Shown: one piece after another, positions 7,862-16,308 of the stretch
Position numbering within the stretch: the stretch's first letter is position 1
Layout of the letters: each line of letters starts with the position of its first letter
Notes under the pieces: model-generated
The model's database searches: none
Told to the model about the DNA's origin: nothing
What the model saw: the letters and a program-made list of their open reading frames with translations, nothing else
NCBI RefSeq assembly: GCF_018129065.1
Contig: NZ_JAAEDM010000003.1
Coordinates: forward strand, 86,678-150,677
Origin: Neoroseomonas soli
Lineage (GTDB): Bacteria > Pseudomonadota > Alphaproteobacteria > Acetobacterales > Acetobacteraceae
Length of the DNA: 64,000 nucleotides
Reading direction: 5' to 3'
Translations under genes and position numbers: made by a program

Positions 7862-9908
7862 GCGCCGCCTCCGCCTTCATGCGGGCAAGGAAGGCCACGC
7901 CTTCTGCCATTCGCTTTTCCCACGCATCCGGCGAGGTGATCGACGGAAGGCGGCCGCGCTCCTGCTTGAACTTCAGGGCCCGCTTCGCCAGGTCGCGCGC
8001 CTCCTCCGGCGTCATCGTCACCCGCTTCGCGTTGATGACGGCCTGGACCTCCTTCAGGCTCTCCTCGCTCATGGTCTTCGCGAGGATGGAGTATGCCTCT
8101 CCGAAGGGGTTGATGCTGTCGATGAGGTCGATGTCGAGGTCGCGGACATTCATGGCAATGAACTTCCGAACGCCATCGACGAAAGCCGTGTTGGCGGTCT
8201 TTTCGCCGTCATCGTCGCTGCTGCCGGAGGCCACCTCTTTCGCCTTCTGGGTCAGGTTGAGGGCGGCGATCGCGTGCTGCCGCACGGCTTCCTGGTCCTC
8301 ATCGTCTAACTCGGGGTAGCGATCCTTGATGATCTTGCCCATGCGGACTTGGGTCAGCTCCTCAGGCACCATCTCCGGGTCAAACAGGCCGCGCTCGACT
8401 GCGGTCTTGTCCTGCACGAAGGCCGCAATGACCTCGTTCAGGTCCTGCTTGCAGATTCGGGTGGCCTCCTCGCTCTTAGGCTCGGCCAGCCCCTTTATCT
8501 CGATCTCGAACTTGCCCTGTTCCTGGTTGAAGCCGACGTTGCACTTGTTGGCGTCGTATCCGCCCTCGCCATAGTCGAAGCCCGGTGTGGGGCCGCTATC
8601 GACAGCCTTCGGCTTGAACTCGAAACGCGGGGCGAGGACCTGCTCCATCAGCAGGCTCGCGGCGATCGCCTTCAGCGTGTCGTTGACCGCCTCTGTCACG
8701 GCCTGCTCGGAGGCATCCGGCTCCGCAATCAGGTTGGTGAAGCGAGCGCGGGTCTTGCCGGGCGCGTCCCGTGTGGCGCGGCCGATGATCTGGACGATCT
8801 CAGTCAGGCTCGATCGGTAGCCGACTGTCAGGGCGTGCTCACACCAGATCCAGTCGAACCCCTCCTTCGCCATACCGAGCGCGATGATGATGTCCACATG
8901 ATCGCGGTTGTTCTTCTGGGCGGGGTCCTTCAGCGCAGCCGAGACACGGTCCCGCTTCGTCGGCTCGTCATCCACCAGGTCGGCGATGCGCAGCAGGCGG
9001 CCTTCCGGTGTGCGCACAAGCTGGAAGCCCGTTGTGGGGTCCAGGCCCTCCCACGTCCCGAGCTCCTCGATGATGTGCTCGACCTCTCGGTGTTTGTCCT
9101 TCGTGCTCTCCCGCGAGTTGACGTTCGGAATATGGACGATGGTCTTCTCGGCCGGGTCTAGCACCTTGAGGATGTCGTCGCTGTAGGCGCCCGAGTAGAA
9201 GAAGTAGCCAATATCTAGCTTCTTCAGGTGCTCATAGCCGTTGAGCTGCTCATAGTAGGTGTAGGTGACGGTTTCGAACTTGGCTTCGTCCTGCGGCGCG
9301 AGCACGGCTTCGGCGTCGCCGCGAAAGTAGGAGCCGGTCATCGCCACGACGTGGACCCGGTCGCGGACGATGAACTGGCCGAGATGCAGGCCGAGCTTGT
9401 TGTCGGGGTTGGCGGAGACGTGGTGGAACTCGTCCACCGCGATCAGGCGATCGTCGAAGGCCTCCACGCCGAACCGCTCGACGGCAAAGCGAAAGGTGGC
9501 ATGCGTGCACACCAGCACCTTGTCGGTGCTCTGGAGGAAGGCACCGACCGAGTTGACCTTGCCGCCATCCGTGCCCGGGGCGTTGCAGAGGTTCCACTTC
9601 GGGGCGACCTGCCAGTCGGCCCAGAAGCCAAACTTCGTCAGCGGCTCATCGGCAAAGCTGGACCCGATCGACTTCTCAGGCACCACGATGATTGCCTGCC
9701 GGAGGCCCTGGTTGTTGAGCTTGTCGAGGGCGATGAACATCAGCGCGCGGCTCTTTCCCGAGGCGGGCGGCGACTTGATCAGCAGGTACTGTTCGCCCCG
9801 CTTCTCGTAGGCGCGCTCCTGCATCGGACGCATGCCGAGAGCATTGGCCTTGGTCGAGCCTCCATTGCGGCTGTAGGAGACGGAGACAGACGGGACGGAT
9901 GTCGTCAT
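7854..9908 (-). CDS. DEAD/DEAH-box superfamily 2 helicase of a restriction-like system
   Basis: An ATP-driven DNA translocase or helicase is expected. Starting from MTTSVPSV, motif I (SPPASGKSR) is at residues 46-53, motif II (DEFHH) at 159-163, and motif III (MTGSYF) near 190. The second RecA lobe carries MAKEGFDWIWCEHAL and QIIGRATRDAPGKTRAR (motif VI). The C-terminal 250 residues are helical and unassigned. There is no DUF1998, so this is not a DISARM DrmA/B-type arrangement. The ATG at 9906-9908 overlaps the stop of the upstream gene as ATGA, which is why I prefer it to a longer frame reaching 9965. Type III Res-like helicases are the nearest comparison. Confidence 0.9.
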   Translation of the reverse strand: MTTSVPSVSVSYSRNGGSTKANALGMRPMQERAYEKRGEQYLLIKSPPASGKSRALMFIALDKLNNQGLRQAIIVVPEKSIGSSFADEPLTKFGFWADWQVAPKWNLCNAPGTDGGKVNSVGAFLQSTDKVLVCTHATFRFAVERFGVEAFDDRLIAVDEFHHVSANPDNKLGLHLGQFIVRDRVHVVAMTGSYFRGDAEAVLAPQDEAKFETVTYTYYEQLNGYEHLKKLDIGYFFYSGAYSDDILKVLDPAEKTIVHIPNVNSRESTKDKHREVEHIIEELGTWEGLDPTTGFQLVRTPEGRLLRIADLVDDEPTKRDRVSAALKDPAQKNNRDHVDIIIALGMAKEGFDWIWCEHALTVGYRSSLTEIVQIIGRATRDAPGKTRARFTNLIAEPDASEQAVTEAVNDTLKAIAASLLMEQVLAPRFEFKPKAVDSGPTPGFDYGEGGYDANKCNVGFNQEQGKFEIEIKGLAEPKSEEATRICKQDLNEVIAAFVQDKTAVERGLFDPEMVPEELTQVRMGKIIKDRYPELDDEDQEAVRQHAIAALNLTQKAKEVASGSSDDDGEKTANTAFVDGVRKFIAMNVRDLDIDLIDSINPFGEAYSILAKTMSEESLKEVQAVINAKRVTMTPEEARDLAKRALKFKQERGRLPSITSPDAWEKRMAEGVAFLARMKAEAARG

Positions 9909-10318
9909 GCAGGCAGCCTGTATTCGGAGAGGTAGGTAATGGCCCAGGCGGGCGGGCTGGGCCAACTTCGCTGACCATGCTGATGCCAGGTGACGCTGTC
10001 GGCCCCAATCAGGCCGCTCCGCTCAAGGTGGGTCACCAGGCCGTCGTGGTCGTACAGATACAGGTCGTCGCCGTGCAGGAAGGCGATGTGGACGCCTTTG
10101 CCGAGGTACTTGCGATCGATCACCAGTCGCCCTTTGAGCTGCACCTTCAGGAAGGTTTCGCCGTCAATGTGGATTGCGATGAAGTCCGCCCCCTGCCAAT
10201 CGTCCGTTAGGCGGATGCTATTGAAGCCGTAGTCAGCAAGCCGCGCAGCGACCTTCTGAAAGTTGTAGTTCTCCTTCTGACGCGAGTTCAGGGCGTCATA
10301 GGCGATGCGGCCGTACAT
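9905..10318 (-). CDS. Small PD-(D/E)xK-like protein in the methyltransferase-helicase operon
   Basis: The protein has 137 residues. After an N-terminal helix (KENYNFQKVAARLADYGF) come WQGADFIAIHI and FLKVQLKGRL. Asp45, Gln60 and Lys62 give a D-(x)n-QxK arrangement typical of restriction-endonuclease-fold nucleases, with an aromatic-rich C-terminal half (LYLYDHDGL). Starting at the ATG at 10316-10318, it is one base from the methyltransferase stop and overlaps the helicase start by ATGA. This places it firmly inside the operon. My inference is that it supplies nuclease activity in trans to the nuclease-less MmeI-like methyltransferase. The fold call rests on motif reading alone; a small structural subunit is the alternative. 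Confidence 0.7.
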   Translation of the reverse strand: MYGRIAYDALNSRQKENYNFQKVAARLADYGFNSIRLTDDWQGADFIAIHIDGETFLKVQLKGRLVIDRKYLGKGVHIAFLHGDDLYLYDHDGLVTHLERSGLIGADSVTWHQHGQRSWPSPPAWAITYLSEYRLPA

Positions 10319-10319
10319 A

Positions 10320-13070
10320 TCAGGCCGCCACCTTCTTGGTGATTTTGGTGTAGAGCTCGAAAAGCTTCTCCAGGCGCTCAGTGTCGTTCTTGAAACGACG
10401 GCCGATGTAGATGCGCTCCAGCACCTCGTCATTGCGATCGTGGGCGGCGCGGAGGTCGACAGGCATGGCATCCGGGTCGTAGAGGTCGGCGATGGTCGCC
10501 GGGAAATGAGCCTCTCTGGCCAGAAGGATGTCCTCGGCACAGACGGAAAGGTCGACCTTGTTTTTCTCAGTAAGAGTCGGGACGGGAAAGGTGTTCCAAC
10601 CCAAAGTGTTAGAGTAGCGCAACCGGGTTTCGAGCTTCCCACAAACGGCCATTGCCCACACAAGGTGCAAACGGGATGCGACGAGTGCAAGGTTCCACAT
10701 TTCCGCATCATACATTGCGAACAAGAGATCGCTCGGTATTGCCCGACCATTGAGAAGGTCGACCGGGATGTATGGCCTACGTTCAGAAGACACCTTGGCG
10801 ATCGCGATACAATGCTCTGTCGAGCGTCCTGCAATTTGCACAAACCGATGCGGTTTCTGCGCAAATTCGCGGGTGGACTGAGCGTCACTCTTTAGGCGGC
10901 TCTCCTTCACTCGCTCCAAGACGCCCGAAAGGAAAGGGTGCTCCTCGGCTAGCTTTGCATCATCATCATCAATCCAGATGCACCACCTAAGCTTCCCATT
11001 GATCATTTCTTCGGACCCATAGTAAGGACGGATGTAAGCCGCGACATCAGGGTACTCAATCAGAGTTTGGCGGCGCTCATCTCCGCCGAGAATTAGGTTT
11101 CCGCCGTCCCGAGGCATATTGCCAAATAGCATCAGCGCAGCACTTGAGATTGGGCGCCGCATCTGTTCAATGATGATGTTTGGTCCTGCAACCAGATAAG
11201 CATTAATGTAATTTACTTTTCGTTCGATCTGATTTCCGAGCTCGTCTGTATAAAACAATCTCCTGGTCGGCGGGGGCGATGCCGAGATGCCTACGATGCA
11301 TACGGTCACGCCGGCGTTGTTGCTGGCCAGGTTCGCCCACCGAAAGGAGGTGTGCGCAAACGCTATCTCACTGCCTGTTTGGAATATCGCAGGCCATAAA
11401 ATGGGCACTTGGAGTCCCTGGCATATCGAATTCGTGGTTACGAAGGCTGATGTCGCCCGTGTGTGCCTCCCGTACTCGGCCGCCTTCATCATCCAGCCCG
11501 CAACATAGTCGACTGACTTCCAGCCTTTTGTGCGCGGAGAGAAGATTTTCTCAAGTTCCTCCTTCTGTTCAGTAGATTGCCATTTACTGCCAAGATAAGG
11601 CGGGTTTCCGCAGATGTACGTCTCCCCACCTTGATTGTCGAAATCAATTTGGGCTTGGTCCATCGGCGTGCTGAAGAGGTCGTCCGCTTTCAGCTTCACG
11701 CCAGTCCCCGTCGGTGGGCAGATGCTTAGCCAGTCTAGCGTTAGCGCATTGCCGCAGGTGATCCAGTTCTCCGATCGCAACGGAAGGAAATCCTGTAGCG
11801 CCTCTTTCTGGCCGCGGTAGACCACGTCGCACTGATACTCGGCGATGATGAGCGCGAGGCGTGCGATCTCGGCCGGGAAGTCGCGGATCTCAATCCCTCG
11901 GAAGTTGGTGACAGGGATTTCCGTCCGCCGGTCCGCCTCGCCGCGGCGTTTGTTGATCTCAGCCTCGATCGCCCGCATCTCTTTGTAGGCGATCACCAGG
12001 AAATTGCCCGAGCCGCAGGCGGGGTCGAAGACCCTGATCCTTGCCATGCGGTTCCGCAGGTTCAGCAGCTTGCGGGGGTTCCCCCCCGCCTCTTCAAGCT
12101 TCTCCCGCAGATCGTCGAGGAACAGCGGGTTCAGCACCTTTAGGATGTTCGGCACGCTCGTGTAGTGCATGCCGAGCGCGCCGCGCTCCTCATCCTCGGC
12201 GACGGCCTGGATCATTGACCCGAAGATGTCCGGGTTGATCCTCTTCCAGTCCAGGCTGCCGATATGCAGCAGGTAGGATCGCGCGATCCTGCTGAAGCGT
12301 GGAACGTCCGGGCTGCCGGAGAACAGGCCGCCATTCACGTAGGGGAACTGATCCGCCCAACGGGGAATGCCGGCTGCCGCCCGGTCGGCGATCTTGACGT
12401 TCATCGCCCGGAAGATGGTGCTGATCACCTCATGCGTGTTCGAGGAGTCCGAGGCGCTCATCGTCTGCACCGTCGAGGTGAAGAGCAGCGGCCGGCAGAA
12501 GATGTCGGTGTCCTCCGCGAAGAAGCAGAAGATCAGCCGTGCCATGAAGTGATTCATGTCCGGCCGCCGGGCCGCCGTGCCCCACTCCGGGTTCTCCTTG
12601 AGCAGCTGCACGTAGAGCCGGTTTAGACGGCCCGTTGCCTTGATGTCGAAAGAGCTCTCCCGGATCTGCTTGACGGTCGTGATGCCCGCCAGCGGGAGAA
12701 AGAAGCCGAAGTGGTCTGGGAACTCGCGGTAGGTGCAGGCGACCGTCTCGCCGCTCGCCAGATCCTCGGCCTCGAAGCTGTCGCCGTCCGTGGCGAGGAT
12801 AAACTTCGCCTTCCCGCGCGCCGTCGCTGGGCTCGCCTTCAGGGCTTGCAGCGTTGCCGTGACCTGGCCGGGGTCGCAGGTCGCGATGTGGATGTTGTTG
12901 GTCTGCAAGACGCCGCCGAGGTCGGACTTGTTCGATGCCCCGCTGCGGAGCCGCTTCAGCGTGGTGTCCTTGTTTCCGAAGGCCGCCAGGAAGGCATAGG
13001 GAAACTCCGCCCGATCGAAGGGCTGCTCAGCCAGCGCAGAGACGGCTTCTTCGATTTCAACTGCGTTCAT
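10320..13070 (-). CDS. MmeI-like class I N6-adenine DNA methyltransferase, nuclease motif apparently lost
   Basis: The length (916 aa) and block order follow MmeI (type IIL): helical spacer with FCFFAEDTDIF near residue 181, LHIGSLDWKRINPDIFGSMIQ, LGMHYTS, SAM motif I FDPACGSGNFL at 348-358, catalytic NPPY at 489-492, and a C-terminal target-recognition region. In MmeI the N-terminal nuclease carries IEMKSRGK. The corresponding segment here reads HIATCDPG (residues 61-68), so Glu and Lys are gone. The protein should methylate but not cut. It is first in the operon. The ATG at 13068-13070 has a G-rich leader; a longer frame to 13169 is not supported. Confidence 0.9.
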   Translation of the reverse strand: MNAVEIEEAVSALAEQPFDRAEFPYAFLAAFGNKDTTLKRLRSGASNKSDLGGVLQTNNIHIATCDPGQVTATLQALKASPATARGKAKFILATDGDSFEAEDLASGETVACTYREFPDHFGFFLPLAGITTVKQIRESSFDIKATGRLNRLYVQLLKENPEWGTAARRPDMNHFMARLIFCFFAEDTDIFCRPLLFTSTVQTMSASDSSNTHEVISTIFRAMNVKIADRAAAGIPRWADQFPYVNGGLFSGSPDVPRFSRIARSYLLHIGSLDWKRINPDIFGSMIQAVAEDEERGALGMHYTSVPNILKVLNPLFLDDLREKLEEAGGNPRKLLNLRNRMARIRVFDPACGSGNFLVIAYKEMRAIEAEINKRRGEADRRTEIPVTNFRGIEIRDFPAEIARLALIIAEYQCDVVYRGQKEALQDFLPLRSENWITCGNALTLDWLSICPPTGTGVKLKADDLFSTPMDQAQIDFDNQGGETYICGNPPYLGSKWQSTEQKEELEKIFSPRTKGWKSVDYVAGWMMKAAEYGRHTRATSAFVTTNSICQGLQVPILWPAIFQTGSEIAFAHTSFRWANLASNNAGVTVCIVGISASPPPTRRLFYTDELGNQIERKVNYINAYLVAGPNIIIEQMRRPISSAALMLFGNMPRDGGNLILGGDERRQTLIEYPDVAAYIRPYYGSEEMINGKLRWCIWIDDDDAKLAEEHPFLSGVLERVKESRLKSDAQSTREFAQKPHRFVQIAGRSTEHCIAIAKVSSERRPYIPVDLLNGRAIPSDLLFAMYDAEMWNLALVASRLHLVWAMAVCGKLETRLRYSNTLGWNTFPVPTLTEKNKVDLSVCAEDILLAREAHFPATIADLYDPDAMPVDLRAAHDRNDEVLERIYIGRRFKNDTERLEKLFELYTKITKKVAA

Positions 13071-13433
13071 CACACCCCCCCAGCGCCGGCTGCCCCGATC
13101 GCCACCGCTGCACAATTGATAGTATGATGAACCATGCATCTCGTCACCGCGGCAACGGCTGCGCCCCACGGCTGGGGCTTCGACGTGCTTGCAGAGACAA
13201 TGGGGCTTTGCGGTCTGGACGCGTCAACGCGCCCAGCATGACGAGTTCACCCGTCTTGGCATGTTGTCCCGATCGGTAAAGTGCGAGAGTTTCGCCCAGC
13301 CGACATCGGACTGTCACATTATTGTTGTGGTGCCGCGCCCGGCCCCATTCCCGGGCCTTTGCATGGCGCTGGCATTTCTCGGGTCCCAGAGGCCGAGATC
13401 ATATGTTGCGAGCGTGCCGCGAGGAACGGATCG
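13071..13433. promoter_or_regulatory. Promoter region between the defence operon and a divergent small gene
   Basis: This stretch has no gene I can support. On the minus strand, TACTAT (complement of 13119-13124) is a plausible -10 element about 50 bp before the methyltransferase start, inside the only A+T-rich patch of the region. No convincing -35 could be fixed. The plus-strand gene at 13434 must also be expressed from here. Confidence 0.35.
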
Positions 13434-13748
13434 ATGCAGCCCAAACTCCGTACGGCCAGAATGACGGTTTACCTGGCCGACGGCGAACCATCATTCACGG
13501 AAGAATGCCACGTCCGTCTCAACCCCTCAACGAATGGCCTGGAGGTAATCTACACCGATCACAATGGACAGGAGGTCGCTTACCAGGGCGCCGAGCGCGG
13601 CCCGGGTCACTGGCGGCTCCGCTGCCCTCAGAACGGCGGGGAGGCAAGCCTGCACGCCTTTCCAGGGTCGCTGATTTACGAAGGCTGGTGGGTCGAATGC
13701 GGCATTGAAGGAATGTGGCGCATAGCCATTGATGCAGAATCAGAATAA
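13434..13748 (+). CDS. Small hypothetical protein next to the defence island
   Basis: The protein has 104 residues, starting MQPKLRTARMTVYLADGEPS, and has a good Shine-Dalgarno (GAGGAACGG) before the ATG at 13434-13436. It is rich in Trp, Gly and Glu with alternating beta-like segments (GHWRLRCPQ, YEGWWVECGIEGMWRIAI), suggesting a small beta-barrel or sandwich. I recognise no family. It is divergent from the methyltransferase operon and lies before the prophage integration module. It could be an accessory of the island or a chromosomal remnant. Confidence 0.6.
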   Translation: MQPKLRTARMTVYLADGEPSFTEECHVRLNPSTNGLEVIYTDHNGQEVAYQGAERGPGHWRLRCPQNGGEASLHAFPGSLIYEGWWVECGIEGMWRIAIDAESE

Positions 13749-13802
13749 TCCCTTTCGGCCGCGAAGCGAAGCACGCCATTCCATCCCGTGCCGCTTCGAG
13801 CA

Positions 13803-14210
13803 CTACCGCTGGCGTTGCGCGCAAAGGGCCGACTGCCGCTGTTCCCACCCCGTCGGCGAACCGGCCAGCAGCGTTGGCAGCCCCAACCCCTCCGGCTGCC
13901 GCCCATCCAGCACCGCCTCGACGATGTCCGGCGCCAGCAAGGTCAGCTTCAGCAGGCGCGCGACATAGGACCGATCTACCCCCTCGGCGGCGGCCAGTTC
14001 GCGGATCGACGCGTACCGCCCGTCCTCCAGCATCCGCCGCCACCGGAACGCCCGCGCCAGCGCCTTCAGCAGGGCTGGGTCGCCGCTGGTGGTCTCCACG
14101 CCCGGTCTGTCCTGGCCGGCCCGCACCGGCGCCCCGTCCGGCCCGAAGATCTGCTTCCGTCCGCCGCGGCGCCGGATGGTCATCGGCACCACCACCGTAA
14201 CGCTGGTCAT
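13803..14210 (-). CDS. Recombinase-associated helix-turn-helix protein
   Basis: The protein has 135 residues. It follows the recombinase gene with a 4-bp ATGA overlap (ATG at 14208-14210). A helix-turn-helix region reads YASIRELAAAEGVDRSYVARLLKLTLLAPDIVEAVLDGRQP, resembling the central HTH of ParB/KorB proteins. The N-terminus is basic (IRRRGGRKQIFGPDG). Genes of this type routinely follow DUF2924-recombinase pairs in alphaproteobacteria. A role as a recombination directionality or regulatory factor is an inference from position. Confidence 0.75.
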   Translation of the reverse strand: MTSVTVVVPMTIRRRGGRKQIFGPDGAPVRAGQDRPGVETTSGDPALLKALARAFRWRRMLEDGRYASIRELAAAEGVDRSYVARLLKLTLLAPDIVEAVLDGRQPEGLGLPTLLAGSPTGWEQRQSALCAQRQR

Positions 14211-15541
14211 GCTGCGATCGCCTCCCGCGGCGGCTTCGCCGCCATGTCCCGCGCCAGCCCGGCGAGCCCCTCCAGGTTCAGCCGAATCTCGGCGCCCGCC
14301 TCGGTGACCATCACGCGCTCGACCAGCAGCCGCACGATGCGCTCCTGCTCGCCGGGGAATAGTTCGTCCCAGAGCGGATCCAGCCGCTCGAGCGCGTCAC
14401 GGACCTCTGCCTCGGTCAGATCGGGCGCCTCCTCCCGCGCCGCACGCCACGTGCCGACGATGACCTCCGGCTGGCGCAGCAGCGCGCGGACCTGCGCCAG
14501 CACCAGCCCCTCGATCTCCCCGGCCGGCAGGCGCCGGAGCGGCGCGTCGTCCGCCCCGCCCTGCAGCACCGCCTGGCTGACGTAGTACCGGTAGAGCCGC
14601 CCCTTCTTCCGCGTGTGGGTCGGCGACATCGCCCGCCCGTCTGGCCCGAACAGCAGGCCGCGCAGCAGTGCCGGCGCGGTGGCGCGGTTCTTCGCCGCGC
14701 GGGCGCGCGGGCTCTCGACCATGATGGCGTGCACCCGGTCCCACAGCTCCCGCGAGATGATGGCGGCGTGCTCACCGGGATAGGACGTCCCCTTGTGCAC
14801 CGCCTCGCCGAGAAACGTCCGGTTCACCAGCAGCTTGTAGACGGCCCCCTTGTCGAAGGGCCGGCCGGTCTTGGTGACGAGGCCCTCGGCGCGGAGGACG
14901 GGCAGCAGCCGCGTCGCGGATCCGATTTCGGCAAAGCCCTCGAACACCCGCCGCACCGTCGCGGCGCCGGCCTCGTCCACCACCAGCTTGCGGTTCTCGA
15001 CCCGATAGCCGAGCGGCACCGGCCCGCCCATCCACATGCCCCGCGCGCGCGAGGCGGCGATCTTGTCGCGTACGCGCTCGCCGATGATCTCCCTTTCATA
15101 CTGCGCGAAGCTCAGCAGGATGTTCAGCGTGAGCCGGCCCATGCTGGTGGTGGTATTAAAGCTCTGAGTGACAGCAACAAACGTGACCTCGTTGTCGTCG
15201 AAGGTCTGCACCAGCTTGGCGAAGTCCATCAGCGAGCGGGACAGGCGATCAATTTTATAACAGACGATGACGTCAATCAGGCCGGCCTCAATATCGGCCA
15301 GCAATCGCTTCAATGCGGGGCGATCGAGCGTGCCGCCCGACACGCCGCCATCATCGTAGCGATCGTGCACCAGCACCCAGCCCTCGGAGCGCTGCGACGA
15401 GATGAAGGCCTCGCACGCGGCCCGCTGCGCGTCGAGCGAGTTGAACTCCTTCTCCAGCCCCTCGTCAGTGGACTTCCGCGTGTAGACGGCGCAGCGGAGC
15501 TTGCGGATCTTCGCCGGCATGGCGGTGTCGCGGCGGGTCAT
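14207..15541 (-). CDS. Serine recombinase (resolvase N-terminus plus recombinase domain)
   Basis: This is the likely integrase/excisionase of the prophage. The N-terminal resolvase domain shows YTRKSTDEG with the catalytic Ser24, then DRYDDGGVSGGTLDRPAL, VIVCYKIDRLSRS and LSFAQYEREI. The recombinase domain follows (GPVPLGYRVENRKLVVDEA). The usual cysteine zinc ribbon is replaced by GPDGRAMSPTHTRKKGRLYR, a known variation in this subfamily. The ATG at 15539-15541 overlaps the DUF2924 stop (ATGA), so a longer frame to 15643 is rejected. At 444 residues it is shorter than phiC31-type large integrases. Confidence 0.92.
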   Translation of the reverse strand: MTRRDTAMPAKIRKLRCAVYTRKSTDEGLEKEFNSLDAQRAACEAFISSQRSEGWVLVHDRYDDGGVSGGTLDRPALKRLLADIEAGLIDVIVCYKIDRLSRSLMDFAKLVQTFDDNEVTFVAVTQSFNTTTSMGRLTLNILLSFAQYEREIIGERVRDKIAASRARGMWMGGPVPLGYRVENRKLVVDEAGAATVRRVFEGFAEIGSATRLLPVLRAEGLVTKTGRPFDKGAVYKLLVNRTFLGEAVHKGTSYPGEHAAIISRELWDRVHAIMVESPRARAAKNRATAPALLRGLLFGPDGRAMSPTHTRKKGRLYRYYVSQAVLQGGADDAPLRRLPAGEIEGLVLAQVRALLRQPEVIVGTWRAAREEAPDLTEAEVRDALERLDPLWDELFPGEQERIVRLLVERVMVTEAGAEIRLNLEGLAGLARDMAAKPPREAIAA

Positions 15542-16029
15542 GCGCCGGGCTTCCGCAAGCCAAAGAACACCCATCCGTTCCAGCGCGTGCCGGTGATGGC
15601 GCGGGCGATGGCGGAGAGCGACTGGTAGGGACGGCCCTGGCATTCGTATCCGTCGCGGGTAACGGTGACGACGTGCTCGACGCCCTGGTACTCGCGGATC
15701 AGCCGCGTGCCGGCGATCGGGCGCTGCTCGTGGCGGATGCGGCGCAGGGTGATATTCCGGCCGTCAAACTGCTCGCCCAACGCCTCCAGCCGCGCCAGCG
15801 TCTCAGGCTTCAGGCCGCCATAGGCGAGCTCCTGGATGCGGTATGCGAGGCGGCTCTCCAGGAAGCGCCGATTATAGGGCGGCGGCTCGGTCCCGAAGAG
15901 GCTGCGCCATTCGGCCTTCAACTCGCCGATCGGCATGCCCGGCAGCGCGGCGAGGCGCGCCGGCACGTCCGGCTTCGGGATGGCGGTTACTATCGTCGTC
16001 GAGGTGCTGTTTGGCTTCGCGCGGGTCAT
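15538..16029 (-). CDS. DUF2924 domain-containing protein
   Basis: This 163-residue protein is always found just upstream of this recombinase type. Family features include LPGMPIGELKAEWRSLFG, PPPYNRRFLESRLAYRIQEL and the C-terminal AITGTRWNGWVFFGL. The middle GTRLIREYQGVEHVVTVT is strand-rich. It overlaps both neighbours by four bases (ATGA). The molecular role is unknown; it may assist or control the recombinase. Confidence 0.9.
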   Translation of the reverse strand: MTRAKPNSTSTTIVTAIPKPDVPARLAALPGMPIGELKAEWRSLFGTEPPPYNRRFLESRLAYRIQELAYGGLKPETLARLEALGEQFDGRNITLRRIRHEQRPIAGTRLIREYQGVEHVVTVTRDGYECQGRPYQSLSAIARAITGTRWNGWVFFGLRKPGA

Positions 16030-16232
16030 GCGTCTCCCTTTCTCCTGGGGTTCGCACGAAGGCGCTGGCCGGGGACGGAGTGTAGGCGAACCACGCTCTC
16101 ACCGTCGGCCGCGGGCGCGACTTCCTCGGCAGCGCGCCTCCTCAGCCGCAGCAGGCCGCGGGCAAGGAGGTCGCAGACCTCGCGGAGATGGGGCGGGAGA
16201 TGGGCGTTGATGGGACGGTCGTCACGCTGCAT
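16026..16232 (-). CDS. Small protein heading the recombinase operon
   Basis: The protein has 68 residues (MQRDDRPINAHLPPHLREVC...), helical and basic, with CDLLARGLLRLR in the middle. Its stop overlaps the DUF2924 start (ATGA), so the two are co-translated. I recognise no family. A palindromic site lies about 45 bp upstream, so it is the first gene of a repressible operon. Confidence 0.65.
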   Translation of the reverse strand: MQRDDRPINAHLPPHLREVCDLLARGLLRLRRRAAEEVAPAADGESVVRLHSVPGQRLRANPRRKGDA

Positions 16233-16276
16233 GGCGTGACAATACGAATCGTTGATCGCTGCGGGGAGTGCTGATT

Positions 16277-16287
16277 TGTAGCGCTAC
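16277..16287. promoter_or_regulatory. Palindromic operator upstream of the recombinase operon
   Basis: GTAGCGCTAC (16278-16287) is a perfect 10-bp palindrome. With the preceding T it contains TGTAGCGCT, which recurs in front of the CI-like repressor gene at 17912-17920. It lies about 45 bp before the start of the recombinase operon. The inference is that the phage repressor binds here. Confidence 0.5.
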
Positions 16288-16308
16288 GCCACGCTCTGGC
16301 CAGCCGCC

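Noticed and set aside
4772..13070. DISARM or BREX system
   Set aside because: No DUF1998 or PLD protein (DISARM) and no PglZ, BrxC or BrxL (BREX) is present; the methyltransferase is MmeI-like instead.
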